DNA of 64,000 nt from Rhodococcus marinonascens NBRC 14363 (GCF_001894885.1 NZ_BCXB01000015.1:62001-126000); one strand, 5' to 3'. Positions 25,744 through 35,332 are shown, numbered from the stretch's first letter. The notes: a model not told the origin generated them from the sequence alone. Numbers and translations: made by a program.

Positions 25744-25798
25744 GACTCCCCCAGAAGACACGCAGGCGACGCGTGTGTCGCCTGCAGTATCTCCGATA

Positions 25799-27061
25799 CT
25801 ACTGCTTGTAGCTGGTCAGAAAGTTACCGAATCGCTCGATGGCGACAGCGAGATCCCTGGCCCACGGCAGGGTCACGATGCGGAGGTGGTCGTGGTCGGG
25901 CCAGTTGAAACCGGTGCCCTGGACCATCAGGATCTTCTCCTGCAGCAGAAGGTCCTGGACCAGTTTTTCGTCGTCGTAAATTTCGTACACGTTGGGGTCG
26001 AGCCGAGGAAACGCGTACAGAGCGCCGCGCGGCTTCACGCATGTGACACCCGGAATCATGTTGAGACGTTGCCAGGCTACGTCGCGCTGCTCGAGCAGCC
26101 GTCCGCCCGGCAGAATCAGGTCGTCGATGCTCTGGTACCCGCCGAGTGCCACCTGGATGGCGTGTTGGCCCGGCACGTTCGGGCACAGCCGCGTCGACGC
26201 CAGTAGATCGAGACCCTCGAGGAAACCGCCGGCGTGCTCCTTCGGTCCGGTGATCGCCACCCAGCCGGATCGGTAGCCCGCGACGCGGTAGGCCTTCGAC
26301 AGGCCGTTGAACGTCAGGCACAGCAGATCCGGAGCCAATGACGCGAGCGAGATGTGCTTGGCGTCGTCGTAGAGGATCTTGTCGTAAATTTCGTCTGCGA
26401 GAAGCAGTAGCTCATGTTTGCGGGCCAGGTCGACGAGTTGCTGCAGCACTTCCATCGAGTAGACCGCACCCGTCGGATTGTTCGGGTTGATGACAAGCAG
26501 CGCCTTGGTCTTGTCGGTGATCTTTGACTCGATGTCCGCGATGTCGGGGTTCCAGTCGTTGCCCTCGTCGCAAAGGTAGTGCACCGGGGTGCCGCCCGAG
26601 AGGCTCGTCATGGCTGTCCACAGCGGGTAGTCCGGGGCCGGGATCAGTACTTCGTCCCCGTTGTTGAGCAGCGCCTGCATCGTCATCGTGATGAGTTCGG
26701 ACACGCCGTTGCCCAGGTAGATGTCGTCGACGTCGAGTTCGGGGAACCCGGCAACCAATTCGTACCGGGTCGCGATCGCGCGCCGGGCGGACAGGATTCC
26801 CTTGGAGTCGGAGTAACCCTGCGCGTAGGGGAGCGCGGCGATCATGTCGCGCATGATCACGTCTGGCGCGTCGAAACCGAACGGCGCAGGGTTGCCGATG
26901 TTGAGCTTGAGGATCCGGTGGCCTTCCGCCTCCAGTCGGGTGGCGTGGGCGTGTACCGGTCCGCGGATCTCGTACAGCACGTTCTGCAGCTTGGTGGACT
27001 GCTCGAGCTTGCGATGCGGCGTGCGTTGGTTGCCGTGGTCTGGGTTGCTCACGAGCGCCAT
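25799..27061 (-). CDS. aspC: PLP-dependent aminotransferase (AspC/AlaA type)
   Basis: This 420-residue fold-type I aminotransferase is orthologous in context and sequence to M. tuberculosis Rv0337c (aspC/alaA). Visible features: the substrate-binding LNIGNPAPFGF, PLP-ring contacts in LGNGVSELITM, NPNNPTGAVYS, the DEIYDKILYD aspartate, and the Schiff-base lysine in GLSKAYRVAGYR. It interconverts alanine or aspartate with their 2-oxoacids in the cytoplasm. Start ATG 27061 has GGAAG/GGGAC upstream; the longer frame to 27133 lacks similarity. In mycobacteria it neighbours the Fe-S oxidoreductase gene, which is found here at 30.6 kb after an insertion of two genes. Confidence 0.92.
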   Translation of the reverse strand: MALVSNPDHGNQRTPHRKLEQSTKLQNVLYEIRGPVHAHATRLEAEGHRILKLNIGNPAPFGFDAPDVIMRDMIAALPYAQGYSDSKGILSARRAIATRYELVAGFPELDVDDIYLGNGVSELITMTMQALLNNGDEVLIPAPDYPLWTAMTSLSGGTPVHYLCDEGNDWNPDIADIESKITDKTKALLVINPNNPTGAVYSMEVLQQLVDLARKHELLLLADEIYDKILYDDAKHISLASLAPDLLCLTFNGLSKAYRVAGYRSGWVAITGPKEHAGGFLEGLDLLASTRLCPNVPGQHAIQVALGGYQSIDDLILPGGRLLEQRDVAWQRLNMIPGVTCVKPRGALYAFPRLDPNVYEIYDDEKLVQDLLLQEKILMVQGTGFNWPDHDHLRIVTLPWARDLAVAIERFGNFLTSYKQ

Positions 27062-27255
27062 TGTCCCACTTCCAGGAAACCGGATTTCTACTGGTCGGTT
27101 TCGGCCCGTGCAGGCGCAGATATGGACGCACATGCCGATGCGGGCTCGGGGCCGTTAGGGAAGGTCAGCTATCGATTCGGGTTTCGGCGGGACTTCGAGG
27201 CGCGTGACGACCTGCCTAATCTGCGTAATAGGACGTGGCGGATTATCCTCGTCAG

Positions 27256-29205
27256 ATGACCCCTGCGCCTTACGGATCGTGGCCTTCTCCGATCGCGGCG
27301 ATGGACATTGCCTCCAGCGGCCACCCCGTCGAGGGCGGCAGGTACGTGGGCGAGGATGTGTGGTGGTCGGAACTGCGCCCGAGTGAAGGTGGTCGAGTCG
27401 CCGTGCGGCGCATCGGACCGGACGGCGAACCCGAGGACGTCCTGCCCGTCCCGTGGAACGCGCGTACGCGCGTTCACGAGTACGGCGGCGGTGCCTGGAC
27501 CGTCACCGACGGCGGTCGGCTCGTCTTCGCCGAGTTCAACGATCAGCGCCTGTATCTGTTGGAAGGCGAAACCCCGGTGCCGCTAACTCAGGAGCCCCCG
27601 CGCACGTGCTCCCTGCGGTACGGCGACCTGTCCGTGATCGACGACGCAGTATGGGCGGTGCGCGAGACGCACGACGCAGACGGTGGCGTCACGCGCGACA
27701 TCTGTGTGATCCCACTGGACGGATCAGCAGCGGATGACGAACACCGGGCGCGGTCCGTCGTGGCTGGTTCGGACTTTCTAGCCAACCCACGGCTGTCCCC
27801 GGATCGCCGCCATCTCGCGTGGATCGCCTGGGATCACCCCCAGATGCCTTGGGATGGAACTGAACTCAGAGTGGCAGAGGTCGTAGAAGGCCGCGTGATC
27901 GGCGAAGTGAAGACCTTGCTCGGTGGCCCGGAAGAATCGGTGCTGCAACCCGAGTGGGTCGGGCCCGCGGAGCTGTACACGATCAGCGACCGCAGCGGCT
28001 GGTGGAACCTCTACCGAGTCGGTATCGACGCTTCTGACGTGGTCGCGCTGTGCCCGATGGAGGCCGACTTCGGTGGCCCATTGTGGATGCTCGGAGCGCG
28101 GTGGCACACACGTCGCGCCGACGGCACACTGCTGACCGTCAGAACAGTCGGAACCGACACCCTCGCGGTGCTCGATCCCGGCACCGGTTCCCTCGTGGAC
28201 ATCACGCTGGACGGGCTCACCAGCGTGAGTCTTGGGGACCGCCGGGACAATCGGATCCTGCTGCTCACCGGTGGCGCGCAGACACCGTCGGGCCTGCGCG
28301 AACTGGACCTCGACACCGGCGCGCTCCGCACCATCCGGCTCTCGGTCACCGACCTTCCCGAGTCGGTGTATCTACCGGAGGCCCGGCAGTTGACGTTCCA
28401 AGGCGCCGACCGCGAAGTGCACGTCATCGCGTATCCACCGCGTCACCCCCGGTATGAGGGGGAGGCAGGTGAACTGCCGCCGTACGTGGCGTTCGTGCAC
28501 GGCGGGCCTACATCACGGGTCGCGCCATCTCTGAATCCGGTGTTCGCATTCTTCACCAGTCGTGGCATCGGTGTCGTCGACGTCAACTATGGCGGATCGA
28601 CCGGATATGGCCGCGAATACCGCAACCGACTCCGTGGACAATGGGGTGTCGTCGATGTCGAGGACGTGGTGACGGCGGTGACCGGGCTGGCCGAGTCGGG
28701 TATGGCTGACCCCCGCAGACTAGCGATCGAAGGCGGATCCGCCGGCGGGTGGACCGTCCTCGCGGCTTTGACTACCTCGGACGTGTTCGCTTGCGGCGCA
28801 TCTTACTTCGGCGTTGCTGAACTGGAAGGGTTCGTCGAGGAGACGCACGACTTCGAGTCCAGGTACATCGATGGCCTCATCGGCCCGCTGCCCGAGTCTG
28901 CCGACCTCTACGCGCAGCGCGCGCCGCTGAACAATGTCGCCGGGCTCAACTGTCCGGTGCTGCTGCTGCAAGGCCTCGACGATCCGATCGTGCCGCCGTC
29001 GCAGGCGGAGCGGTTCAGGGATGCGCTGGTGGCGAAGGGCATCCCGCACGCATATCTCGAATATGAGGGGGAGTCACACGGATTCCGTAAGCTGGCTACG
29101 TTGATCAGTTCGCGCAACGCCGAACTCTCCTTCTACGGTCAGGTGCTGGGATTCGAGCCACCGGGCATTCCGGAGCTCAAACTCTGGCGCCCGAGTGTGG
29201 GTTGA
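27256..29205 (+). CDS. S9-family prolyl oligopeptidase-like peptidase
   Basis: This 649-residue protein has an N-terminal beta-propeller (residues about 10-380, blades marked by LSPDRRHLAWIAWD and similar) and a C-terminal alpha/beta hydrolase. The catalytic Ser495 lies in GGSAGG, the Asp in GLDDPIVP and the His in GESHGF. It is of the acylaminoacyl-peptidase/S9C kind that trims short peptides. No signal peptide is seen, so cytoplasmic. ATG 27256 is chosen; an in-frame start at 27235 would add seven residues. It is divergent from the aminotransferase. Confidence 0.9.
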   Translation: MTPAPYGSWPSPIAAMDIASSGHPVEGGRYVGEDVWWSELRPSEGGRVAVRRIGPDGEPEDVLPVPWNARTRVHEYGGGAWTVTDGGRLVFAEFNDQRLYLLEGETPVPLTQEPPRTCSLRYGDLSVIDDAVWAVRETHDADGGVTRDICVIPLDGSAADDEHRARSVVAGSDFLANPRLSPDRRHLAWIAWDHPQMPWDGTELRVAEVVEGRVIGEVKTLLGGPEESVLQPEWVGPAELYTISDRSGWWNLYRVGIDASDVVALCPMEADFGGPLWMLGARWHTRRADGTLLTVRTVGTDTLAVLDPGTGSLVDITLDGLTSVSLGDRRDNRILLLTGGAQTPSGLRELDLDTGALRTIRLSVTDLPESVYLPEARQLTFQGADREVHVIAYPPRHPRYEGEAGELPPYVAFVHGGPTSRVAPSLNPVFAFFTSRGIGVVDVNYGGSTGYGREYRNRLRGQWGVVDVEDVVTAVTGLAESGMADPRRLAIEGGSAGGWTVLAALTTSDVFACGASYFGVAELEGFVEETHDFESRYIDGLIGPLPESADLYAQRAPLNNVAGLNCPVLLLQGLDDPIVPPSQAERFRDALVAKGIPHAYLEYEGESHGFRKLATLISSRNAELSFYGQVLGFEPPGIPELKLWRPSVG

Positions 29206-29342
29206 CGTCTCCGAGTGTGCAGCTCGCTACTTTCATAACAGGGCGACTCCTGTGCGTCTCTGCTACGGAGCCAAAGACTGAAACGGATTCGAGGTCGAAT
29301 AGAGCAGTGCTGGGGGTATCAGGGGTATCGAGCGGAGAAACA

Positions 29343-30482
29343 GTGTCGAGCGGTGGCGTGTCGAGCAGTGGCGGGAACCCGAAACGGTATCTATGGCTGT
29401 GTGGGGTCGTCGCGCCCCTCAGTCCTTTCCTGGCATGGCTGGCCGTGCAACTGTTGGGGGTGGGCATCCTGTGGGCGCTGGGCGTCGTGCTGATGATCGT
29501 CATCATCCCCCTCGTCGACCTGTTGACGGGTCCGGACAAGCGCAACCCGACTGACGAGCAGTCCAAAGCACTCGAAAACGATCCCTTCTACCGCTGGTGC
29601 ACGTACCTCTACCTCCCTGTTCAGTACGCCGGGCTGGTCTTCGCGTGCTACCTGTGGGTGACCGCCTCGATGGGGTGGCCGGAACGGATGGCGCTCGCAT
29701 CGACAGTCGGAGTCGTTGCGGGCATCGGCATCAACGCCGCGCACGAACTGGGCCACAAGCGCACCGACCATGAGCGGTGGTTCGCCAAGATCGCTCTCGC
29801 TCAGTCCTTCTATGGTCACTTCTACGTTGAGCACAACCACGGCCATCACCTGAAGGTCGCCACTCCCGAGGATCCGGCGTCGGCCCGGTTCGGTGAGTCG
29901 TTCTGGCAGTTCCTGCCGAGATCGGTGTATGGCGGCATTCGGTCGGGTTGGGTTCACGAAAGCGCCCGAGTGCGGCGTCGAGGCAAGCCGGTGTGGAGCC
30001 CCGGCAACAACATCCTCAACGCCTGGGCGATGAGCGTCGTGTTGTTCGCCGCGCTCATCGCAGTCTTCGGCTGGGCCGTCGCCCCGTGGCTGATCTTCCA
30101 GGCGGTCATCGCGGTCGTTCTGCTCGAATCCGCCAACTATCTGGAGCATTACGGACTGCTGCGCAGCACGCTGGACGACGGCCGCTACGAGAAATGTTCG
30201 TACCAGCACAGCTGGAACAGCGATCACCTATGCAGCAACATCTTCCTGTACCACTTGCAGCGGCACAGTGATCACCACGCCAATCCCCTCCGTCGTTATC
30301 AGACGCTCCGCACCCTTCCTGAGGCTCCTCAACTGCCCGCCGGTTACGCCGTGATGATTTGGCTGTCCATGGTTCCACCGTTGTGGCGCAGAGTCATGGA
30401 CCCGAGGTTGCTCGCGCACTACGACGGAGACCTCTCGAAAGTCAATGTCTCACCACGACGCCCCGCGAGCAGGGCGTCGTAG
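29343..30482 (+). CDS. alkB: AlkB-type alkane 1-monooxygenase
   Basis: This 379-residue integral-membrane non-haem di-iron hydroxylase has all the AlkB histidine boxes: HELGHKR, EHNHGHH, LQRHSDHHANP and the family signature NYLEHYGL. Six hydrophobic helices lie before and between them. It oxidises the terminal carbon of n-alkanes to 1-alkanols using O2 and electrons from rubredoxin. No rubredoxin or rubredoxin-reductase gene follows, unlike the main alkB-rubA operon of rhodococci, so electrons must come from elsewhere. GTG at 29343 has GGAG seven bases upstream; GTG 29307 is an alternative. A strong hairpin ends the unit. Confidence 0.92.
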   Translation: MSSGGVSSSGGNPKRYLWLCGVVAPLSPFLAWLAVQLLGVGILWALGVVLMIVIIPLVDLLTGPDKRNPTDEQSKALENDPFYRWCTYLYLPVQYAGLVFACYLWVTASMGWPERMALASTVGVVAGIGINAAHELGHKRTDHERWFAKIALAQSFYGHFYVEHNHGHHLKVATPEDPASARFGESFWQFLPRSVYGGIRSGWVHESARVRRRGKPVWSPGNNILNAWAMSVVLFAALIAVFGWAVAPWLIFQAVIAVVLLESANYLEHYGLLRSTLDDGRYEKCSYQHSWNSDHLCSNIFLYHLQRHSDHHANPLRRYQTLRTLPEAPQLPAGYAVMIWLSMVPPLWRRVMDPRLLAHYDGDLSKVNVSPRRPASRAS

Positions 30483-30565
30483 GAGCGCACCGCGCTCAGC
30501 TCCGGCCGGACACGCGAGTGGGGGTGCTCGTCGTGGCAGGCCAAGACGATCTGGGCAGCCACAGC

Positions 30566-30603
30566 GAGCGGCGCCCCCACCGATTGCGGTGGGGGCGCCG
30601 CTC
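30566..30603. terminator. Bidirectional hairpin between alkB and the Fe-S oxidoreductase gene
   Basis: Perfect 17-base arms (GAGCGGCGCCCCCACCG and its complement) enclose a four-base loop ATTG, between two convergent stop codons at 30482 and 30619. It is the strongest hairpin I noticed in the window. Confidence 0.85.
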
Positions 30604-30618
30604 CGTTGATACGTTCGG

Positions 30619-33354
30619 CTAGTTCTTCCGGCCTGGTGCCTTGGCGCCGGATTTGAATCCGAGGCCGCCGGGCTTGGCCGCCGGGGGCGCCGATGCGGTC
30701 TCCGGTGCTTTGTCGTTGGCTCCGTCGCCGTTCGACTCCTCAATCTCCACGGCCTCGGCTGCTTCGACCCCCGGTGCTTCGACCCCCGGTGCCTTTGCGC
30801 CGTCGGCCAGCCCGAGTCCCTTGGGCTTCGGTGCTTCGGTAGCCGACGCCTTCGTGCCGGTCTCGGCATCCTCGGCGGGCGCGGGCGCGGATTTCTTGGC
30901 GCCGGGAGCTTTCGCGCCACCTGCCATGCCGAGACCCTTGCCGGGAGTTTTCGCGCCGGGAGCCTTGGCCAACCCCTTCATCGCGAGTCCCTTGCTCGCC
31001 GGAGCATCCTTGGCGATCGGTGTACCCGCGGCCCCCTCGACTTCTTCAACACGCTCCTTCTCGATCACCACCGTGGCCTCGACCTCTGGCACGACTGCCT
31101 CGACGGGCTTTGCCCGCGGGACCACTTTGATGTTGTCGGTCAGCTGCTCGGGTTCGAGGCGCGTGATGGACGAGAGCATCAGTTGCGCAACGTCCACGAC
31201 CTCGACGCCTGCACCTTGCCCGGATTCCTGGCGTGCGGTGACACCGTCGGTGAGCATGACGCGGCAGAACGGACAGCCCGTCGCGATCTTCTTCGGATCC
31301 GTGGCCAGCGCCTCGTCGACTCGGTCGACGTTGATGCGCTTACCGATGTTCTCTTCCATCCACATGCGGGCACCACCGGCACCACAGCACATCGAGCGTT
31401 CGCCGTGCCGCGGCATTTCCTTCAGTTTCGCGCCGGAGGCTTCCATCAGCTCACGCGGAGCGTCGTAGACCTTGTTGTGGCGGCCGAGGAAGCACGGGTC
31501 GTGGTAGGTGACGTCCTCGCCGACGGATGCGACCGGAATCAGCTGCTTCTGGCGGACGAGCCGGTTGAGTAGTTGGGTGTGGTGAACCACCTCGTACTCG
31601 CCGCCGACCTCCGGATATTCGTTGCCCAGGGCGTTGAAACAGTGGGCGCATGTGACGACGATCTTGCGCTTGCGCTGTTCGACACCGTCGAAGACCGAGT
31701 TCAGCAACTCGATATTCTGCATCGCGAGTTGCTGGAACAGGAACTCGTTGCCGGCACGGCGAGCGGAGTCACCGGTACAGGTTTCTTCGGCGCCGAGGAC
31801 CATGAACTTCACGCCGGCGGTGGCGAGTAGCTCCGCAACAGCCTTGGTCGTCTTCTTGGCGCGGTCCTCGTAGGCGCCAGCGCAGCCAACCCAGAACAGG
31901 TACTCGTAGTCTTCGAAGCTGTCCGCGTCCTGGCCGAACACCGGGATGTCGAAGTCCATCTCGCCTATCCAGTTGAGACGGTCCTTGGAGTTCTGGCCCC
32001 AGGGGTTGCCCTTGTTCTCGAGGTTCTTGAACAGGCCGGCCAACTCGGAGGGGAATTCCGACTCGATCAGCACCTGGTAGCGGCGCATGTCGATGATGTG
32101 GTCGACGTGCTCGATGTCGACGGGGCACTGCTCGACGCAGGCGCCACAGCTGGTGCAACTCCACAGCGTTTCGGTGTCGATGACGGGTGCGAGTTCGCCT
32201 TCGACGGTATCGCCGACGAGCTTGCGTTCGGCCTCGGTGCGGGCGGCCTCGGGAATTGCGGCGAGCTTGTCCTCGAGGACCTTGCCGTCGCCGTCGACGA
32301 GGCCGATCTCGTCTCCGCCCATATCCTTGCGACCACCGGCGAGCAGGTACGGCGCCTTCGCGTAGCCGTGATCGCGCAGGGACATAATCAGTAGCTTCGG
32401 AGACAGCGGCTTGCCGGTGTTCCACGCGGGGCACTGTGACTGGCAGCGACCGCACTCGGTGCAGGTGGTGAAGTCCAGCCAGCCCTTCCAGGAGAAGTCC
32501 TCGATGTTTCCGGCGCCGAATGTGTCGGTGTCCGGATCTGCTTCCTCCATGTTGATCGGCTTGCCGGCCGACATCATGGGCTTGGCCGCACCGAGAGCGA
32601 CGTCGCCGTCGTCCTCACGTTTGAAGTAGATGTTGAAGAACGCAGAGAAGCGGTGCCAGGCGACACCCCAGGTGATGTTGCGTCCGACCACGTAGAGCCA
32701 GATCATGCCCGACATGAGCTTGATGAAGGCGAACAACGCGACCATGTTGGGGCTGGCGGGCAGCAGTTTCGCGACGTTCATCGTGAAGAAGTCGGTCCAC
32801 GGGTTCGAGTGACCGTAGGTGGCAATCTTGCCGGCCTTCACGAAGATCATGCCCAGGCCCTCGATGAGGACGACGGCTTCGACGAAGTAGGCGGCTTTGA
32901 AATCGGATCCGCTGAAACGCGACAGTCGTGCCGGAACACGTGGATGGTTGAGCTGGCGGATGACGATCAGCGTGGTGACGCCGATGACAGTGCCGAGGCC
33001 CAGGATCTCGTCGATGAAGTGGTATACGGCGGTATTGCCGACGAGCGGCCAGTGGAACTCAGGATCGAATGTCTGCCCATATGCCTCGAACCACACGGCC
33101 GCGCCGAGCATGAAGCCGACCATGACGAGCCAGTGAGCCCAGCCGACGGTGCGGAATTTGCTCATACGGGTGTGAGCAATGAATTCGACGCACATCTGCT
33201 TGAATCGCGGGAAGAACGGACGCCATCGGTCCGGTGCCGACTGGCCGATTCGAACTACGTTGACCATCTTCGATGCGCCCATGATGAAGGACAACCAACA
33301 TACGAGGCTCAATAGCACGCCGATGGTGCCCAACGTGATCGTCAGGGCATTCAT
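30619..33354 (-). CDS. Membrane Fe-S oxidoreductase with CCG domains (Rv0338c family)
   Basis: This 911-residue protein has an N-terminal membrane part of about five helices (residues 1-240), resembling a haem-b/NarI-like anchor. It then has two 4Fe-4S motifs, CTECGRCQSQCP and CTSCGACVEQCP, and two cysteine-rich CCG domains (FWVGCAGAYEDRAKK with CAHC; HDPCFLGRHN with CCGAGG). It matches M. tuberculosis Rv0338c, annotated as an iron-sulfur-binding reductase. It probably passes electrons between the quinone pool and an unknown partner, like glycolate or heterodisulfide reductase subunits. The last 150 or so residues are Ala/Lys/Pro-rich with repeated GAKAPG motifs. Two palindromes lie upstream. 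Confidence 0.88.
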   Translation of the reverse strand: MNALTITLGTIGVLLSLVCWLSFIMGASKMVNVVRIGQSAPDRWRPFFPRFKQMCVEFIAHTRMSKFRTVGWAHWLVMVGFMLGAAVWFEAYGQTFDPEFHWPLVGNTAVYHFIDEILGLGTVIGVTTLIVIRQLNHPRVPARLSRFSGSDFKAAYFVEAVVLIEGLGMIFVKAGKIATYGHSNPWTDFFTMNVAKLLPASPNMVALFAFIKLMSGMIWLYVVGRNITWGVAWHRFSAFFNIYFKREDDGDVALGAAKPMMSAGKPINMEEADPDTDTFGAGNIEDFSWKGWLDFTTCTECGRCQSQCPAWNTGKPLSPKLLIMSLRDHGYAKAPYLLAGGRKDMGGDEIGLVDGDGKVLEDKLAAIPEAARTEAERKLVGDTVEGELAPVIDTETLWSCTSCGACVEQCPVDIEHVDHIIDMRRYQVLIESEFPSELAGLFKNLENKGNPWGQNSKDRLNWIGEMDFDIPVFGQDADSFEDYEYLFWVGCAGAYEDRAKKTTKAVAELLATAGVKFMVLGAEETCTGDSARRAGNEFLFQQLAMQNIELLNSVFDGVEQRKRKIVVTCAHCFNALGNEYPEVGGEYEVVHHTQLLNRLVRQKQLIPVASVGEDVTYHDPCFLGRHNKVYDAPRELMEASGAKLKEMPRHGERSMCCGAGGARMWMEENIGKRINVDRVDEALATDPKKIATGCPFCRVMLTDGVTARQESGQGAGVEVVDVAQLMLSSITRLEPEQLTDNIKVVPRAKPVEAVVPEVEATVVIEKERVEEVEGAAGTPIAKDAPASKGLAMKGLAKAPGAKTPGKGLGMAGGAKAPGAKKSAPAPAEDAETGTKASATEAPKPKGLGLADGAKAPGVEAPGVEAAEAVEIEESNGDGANDKAPETASAPPAAKPGGLGFKSGAKAPGRKN

Positions 33355-33797
33355 GTCGCGGCCTTTCGGTTCAGGGCGGCGCGGCGGCCACCTCGGGACT
33401 GCTGGTAATCCTAGCGCTCACCACATTGAGTTACCAGTCGGTAACTTGCGACGTCTACCAGTGGGTAATTTGCCGCCGGTCAGCTGGATCTCTGCAGTTT
33501 GGGCATCGCGGTGGCGTGCGGTGCGCGCCACGCACGGGGATGTCGGTTGCTCACGCTAATTGGTGTGGGAGGGCGGGGTGCGCCCAAGGTGGCCCTAACT
33601 CGTCGCGCCGGCTCGCACGTGCCGATTTGATGCGGAATGAGACCGCGCGGCTCACCGCCCGGGCGATTACAAAAGTAGGTGCTTCCGGCAGCCCCTTTGG
33701 AAGTGAGCTTTGTCATACCTTCCAGGCAAAATTACCCAAGACACCATTGCTTAGTTAACCTTCGTTCGTCTTGGCGCTCCTCTCTGAACGGATCTCG
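33355..33797. other. Divergent 443-bp promoter region
   Basis: It separates the Fe-S gene (minus) from the secreted-protein pair (plus). It contains the paired TTACC palindromes listed separately. Open frames here are shadows without ribosome sites. Confidence 0.5.
33431..33468. promoter_or_regulatory. Paired TetR-like operators upstream of the Fe-S oxidoreductase
   Basis: TTACCAGTCGGTAA at 33431-33444 is a palindrome with five-base arms. Eleven bases further, TACCAGTGGGTAA at 33456-33468 repeats the pattern with one weaker arm. TTACC-N4-GGTAA fits operators of actinobacterial TetR repressors. The pair sits 77-114 bp before the ATG at 33354. No TetR gene is in the window. Confidence 0.55.
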
Positions 33798-34532
33798 ATG
33801 AACCTCCGAAGGTTTACTGCTACCTCACTCCTCGTTGTCGCGGCGATGGGTGTTGGATCGGCTACTTCTTACGCCGAGCCGTCCATCGGACAACAGCCCG
33901 GTGCGGAACAGGGAATTCCGGACATCAACTACCAGACCACCCTCGACGGTGGTGCCGCTGTGACCACCATCGACGCGGGCTCCTTCTCGATCAACGCCGG
34001 GAACGACACCATCGATGTCGTCGATGACGCAGGCACCGTCCTCGCTTCGATTCCGAGCTTCTTCCGAGTGGACGAGCTTCAGCATCCCTTCGAGGTTGCC
34101 GTAGACGACACCGCCCGCGTGCTGCGCCTCGTCCCGAACATGGACCCGTCGGCGGCCACGCCCGTTCCGGCGGCGGAACGACTGACCCTCACTGATGTCG
34201 CCGCTCCGCTGGACCAGGAGGAGCGTGACGCACGCGCACTCGACGACTTCCAGCAGCGGTTCGGGATCACCACCGCGATCGCCGAAGTCGTCGCCACCGT
34301 GATCGGCGGAGTGGTCGGTTGCGTGGCCGGAGCCGTGGTGACATTGCCCTTCGCCTTGCTGGGAGGGCCGGCAGGGGGATGTATCGCGGGCGCGCTTCTC
34401 GTCGCACCCATCGTCTCGATCGTGGGAACCGTTCTCGCCGGTGGTGGCGGTCTGGCGGTGCATGGGATGCAGTTCTTCGACACGATCAACAACCCCTTCG
34501 TCGCGCCGGGCGAGACGGCTCCCGTCGCATGA
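33798..34532 (+). CDS. Secreted protein of unknown family, first of a paralogous pair
   Basis: This 244-residue protein has a signal peptide (residues 1 to about 27, ending SYA). A beta-rich domain of about 70 residues follows (YQTTLDGGAAVTTIDAGSF, then DTIDVVDDAG), and after an acidic linker a long Gly/Ala-rich hydrophobic segment from about residue 158 to 225 (VVGCVAGAVVTLPFALLGGP and onwards), like a glycine-zipper hairpin that inserts in membranes. It contains two cysteines. The following gene encodes the same architecture and overlaps by ATGA. I do not recognise a named family. A membrane-anchored envelope protein is the best guess. Confidence 0.75.
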   Translation: MNLRRFTATSLLVVAAMGVGSATSYAEPSIGQQPGAEQGIPDINYQTTLDGGAAVTTIDAGSFSINAGNDTIDVVDDAGTVLASIPSFFRVDELQHPFEVAVDDTARVLRLVPNMDPSAATPVPAAERLTLTDVAAPLDQEERDARALDDFQQRFGITTAIAEVVATVIGGVVGCVAGAVVTLPFALLGGPAGGCIAGALLVAPIVSIVGTVLAGGGGLAVHGMQFFDTINNPFVAPGETAPVA

Positions 34533-35260
34533 TGGGCCGTGCTGCACAGCACCTCAGAGCGATCACGGGGGCAGCGACACTTGTTGTCGCGGCCCTCGGA
34601 ATCTCGGCAGGAACCGCACACGCGGTTCCGGTGACACAGCCGGATTCGCCGGACTTCCGCTACGAGGCACACCTCGACGGTGACTCCGTGGTCACCTCGA
34701 TCGACGCGGGTGCCTTCCGGATCACCGACACCGGGGATGCCGTCGAGGTCGTGGACGAGGGCGGCAACGTCGTCGCGGCGCTGCCCCTGACGATTCGGGT
34801 AGGCGATGGCGTCTACCCGATCGACGTCGACCTCGATGCTCGGACGTTGACGCTCACCCCGAAGATCCCCGATGACGTCCAATCCGAGCTGAAGTCGTCG
34901 ATGGAAGAGGAACTCGACGCGCAGGAGGGACTGGATGCGCCGGAGGATCCTGACGTGCCGGAGGTATTCGACACGCAGGAGGAACGTGACGCCGCTGCGC
35001 TTGCCAGCTTCGGCGGCAACCTCGACTTGGCCGTGATGATCGGCTCGTATCTCTTCGGCGCGATCGTCGGTGTCGCGGGTCTCGCCATCGGCGGTCTCGG
35101 CGGTCTGATGCCAGGTTTCGCAGCCGGCACCCTGATCGGAACCATGCTTGCGGGAGGTGTGGCCATGGCGGTCCTGGGAACCCAGTACCTCGTTACCGTC
35201 AACACGCCGTTCGAGCCGCCCGCTCCCGAACCGGCGCTCGTGTCCGAACCCGCAACCTGA
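34529..35260 (+). CDS. Secreted protein of unknown family, second of a paralogous pair
   Basis: This 243-residue paralogue of the preceding protein shares the pattern YEAHLDG..VVTSIDAGAF, EVVDEGGNVVA, and a closing Gly-rich hydrophobic hairpin (LFGAIVGVAGLAIGGLGGLM and onwards). It differs by a Glu/Asp-rich linker (about residues 128-155) and no cysteines. It has a signal peptide ending AHA. Its ATG at 34529 overlaps the previous stop (ATGA), so the two are translationally coupled and the products may act together. A terminator follows 35 bp after the stop. Confidence 0.75.
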   Translation: MMGRAAQHLRAITGAATLVVAALGISAGTAHAVPVTQPDSPDFRYEAHLDGDSVVTSIDAGAFRITDTGDAVEVVDEGGNVVAALPLTIRVGDGVYPIDVDLDARTLTLTPKIPDDVQSELKSSMEEELDAQEGLDAPEDPDVPEVFDTQEERDAAALASFGGNLDLAVMIGSYLFGAIVGVAGLAIGGLGGLMPGFAAGTLIGTMLAGGVAMAVLGTQYLVTVNTPFEPPAPEPALVSEPAT

Positions 35261-35294
35261 TCATCTGCGTTGTGCCTCAGACTCGTCTCGTATG

Positions 35295-35332
35295 ACGAAG
35301 GCCCGTTTCCTCGAGAGGAAGCGGGCCTTCGT
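35295..35332. terminator. Hairpin between convergent genes
   Basis: Arms ACGAAGGCCCG and CGGGCCTTCGT enclose an inner stem of TTTCCTC/GAGGAA type, followed by AGTTTCT. It lies between the stop of the second secreted protein and the stop of the first protease, and probably serves both. Confidence 0.85.
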
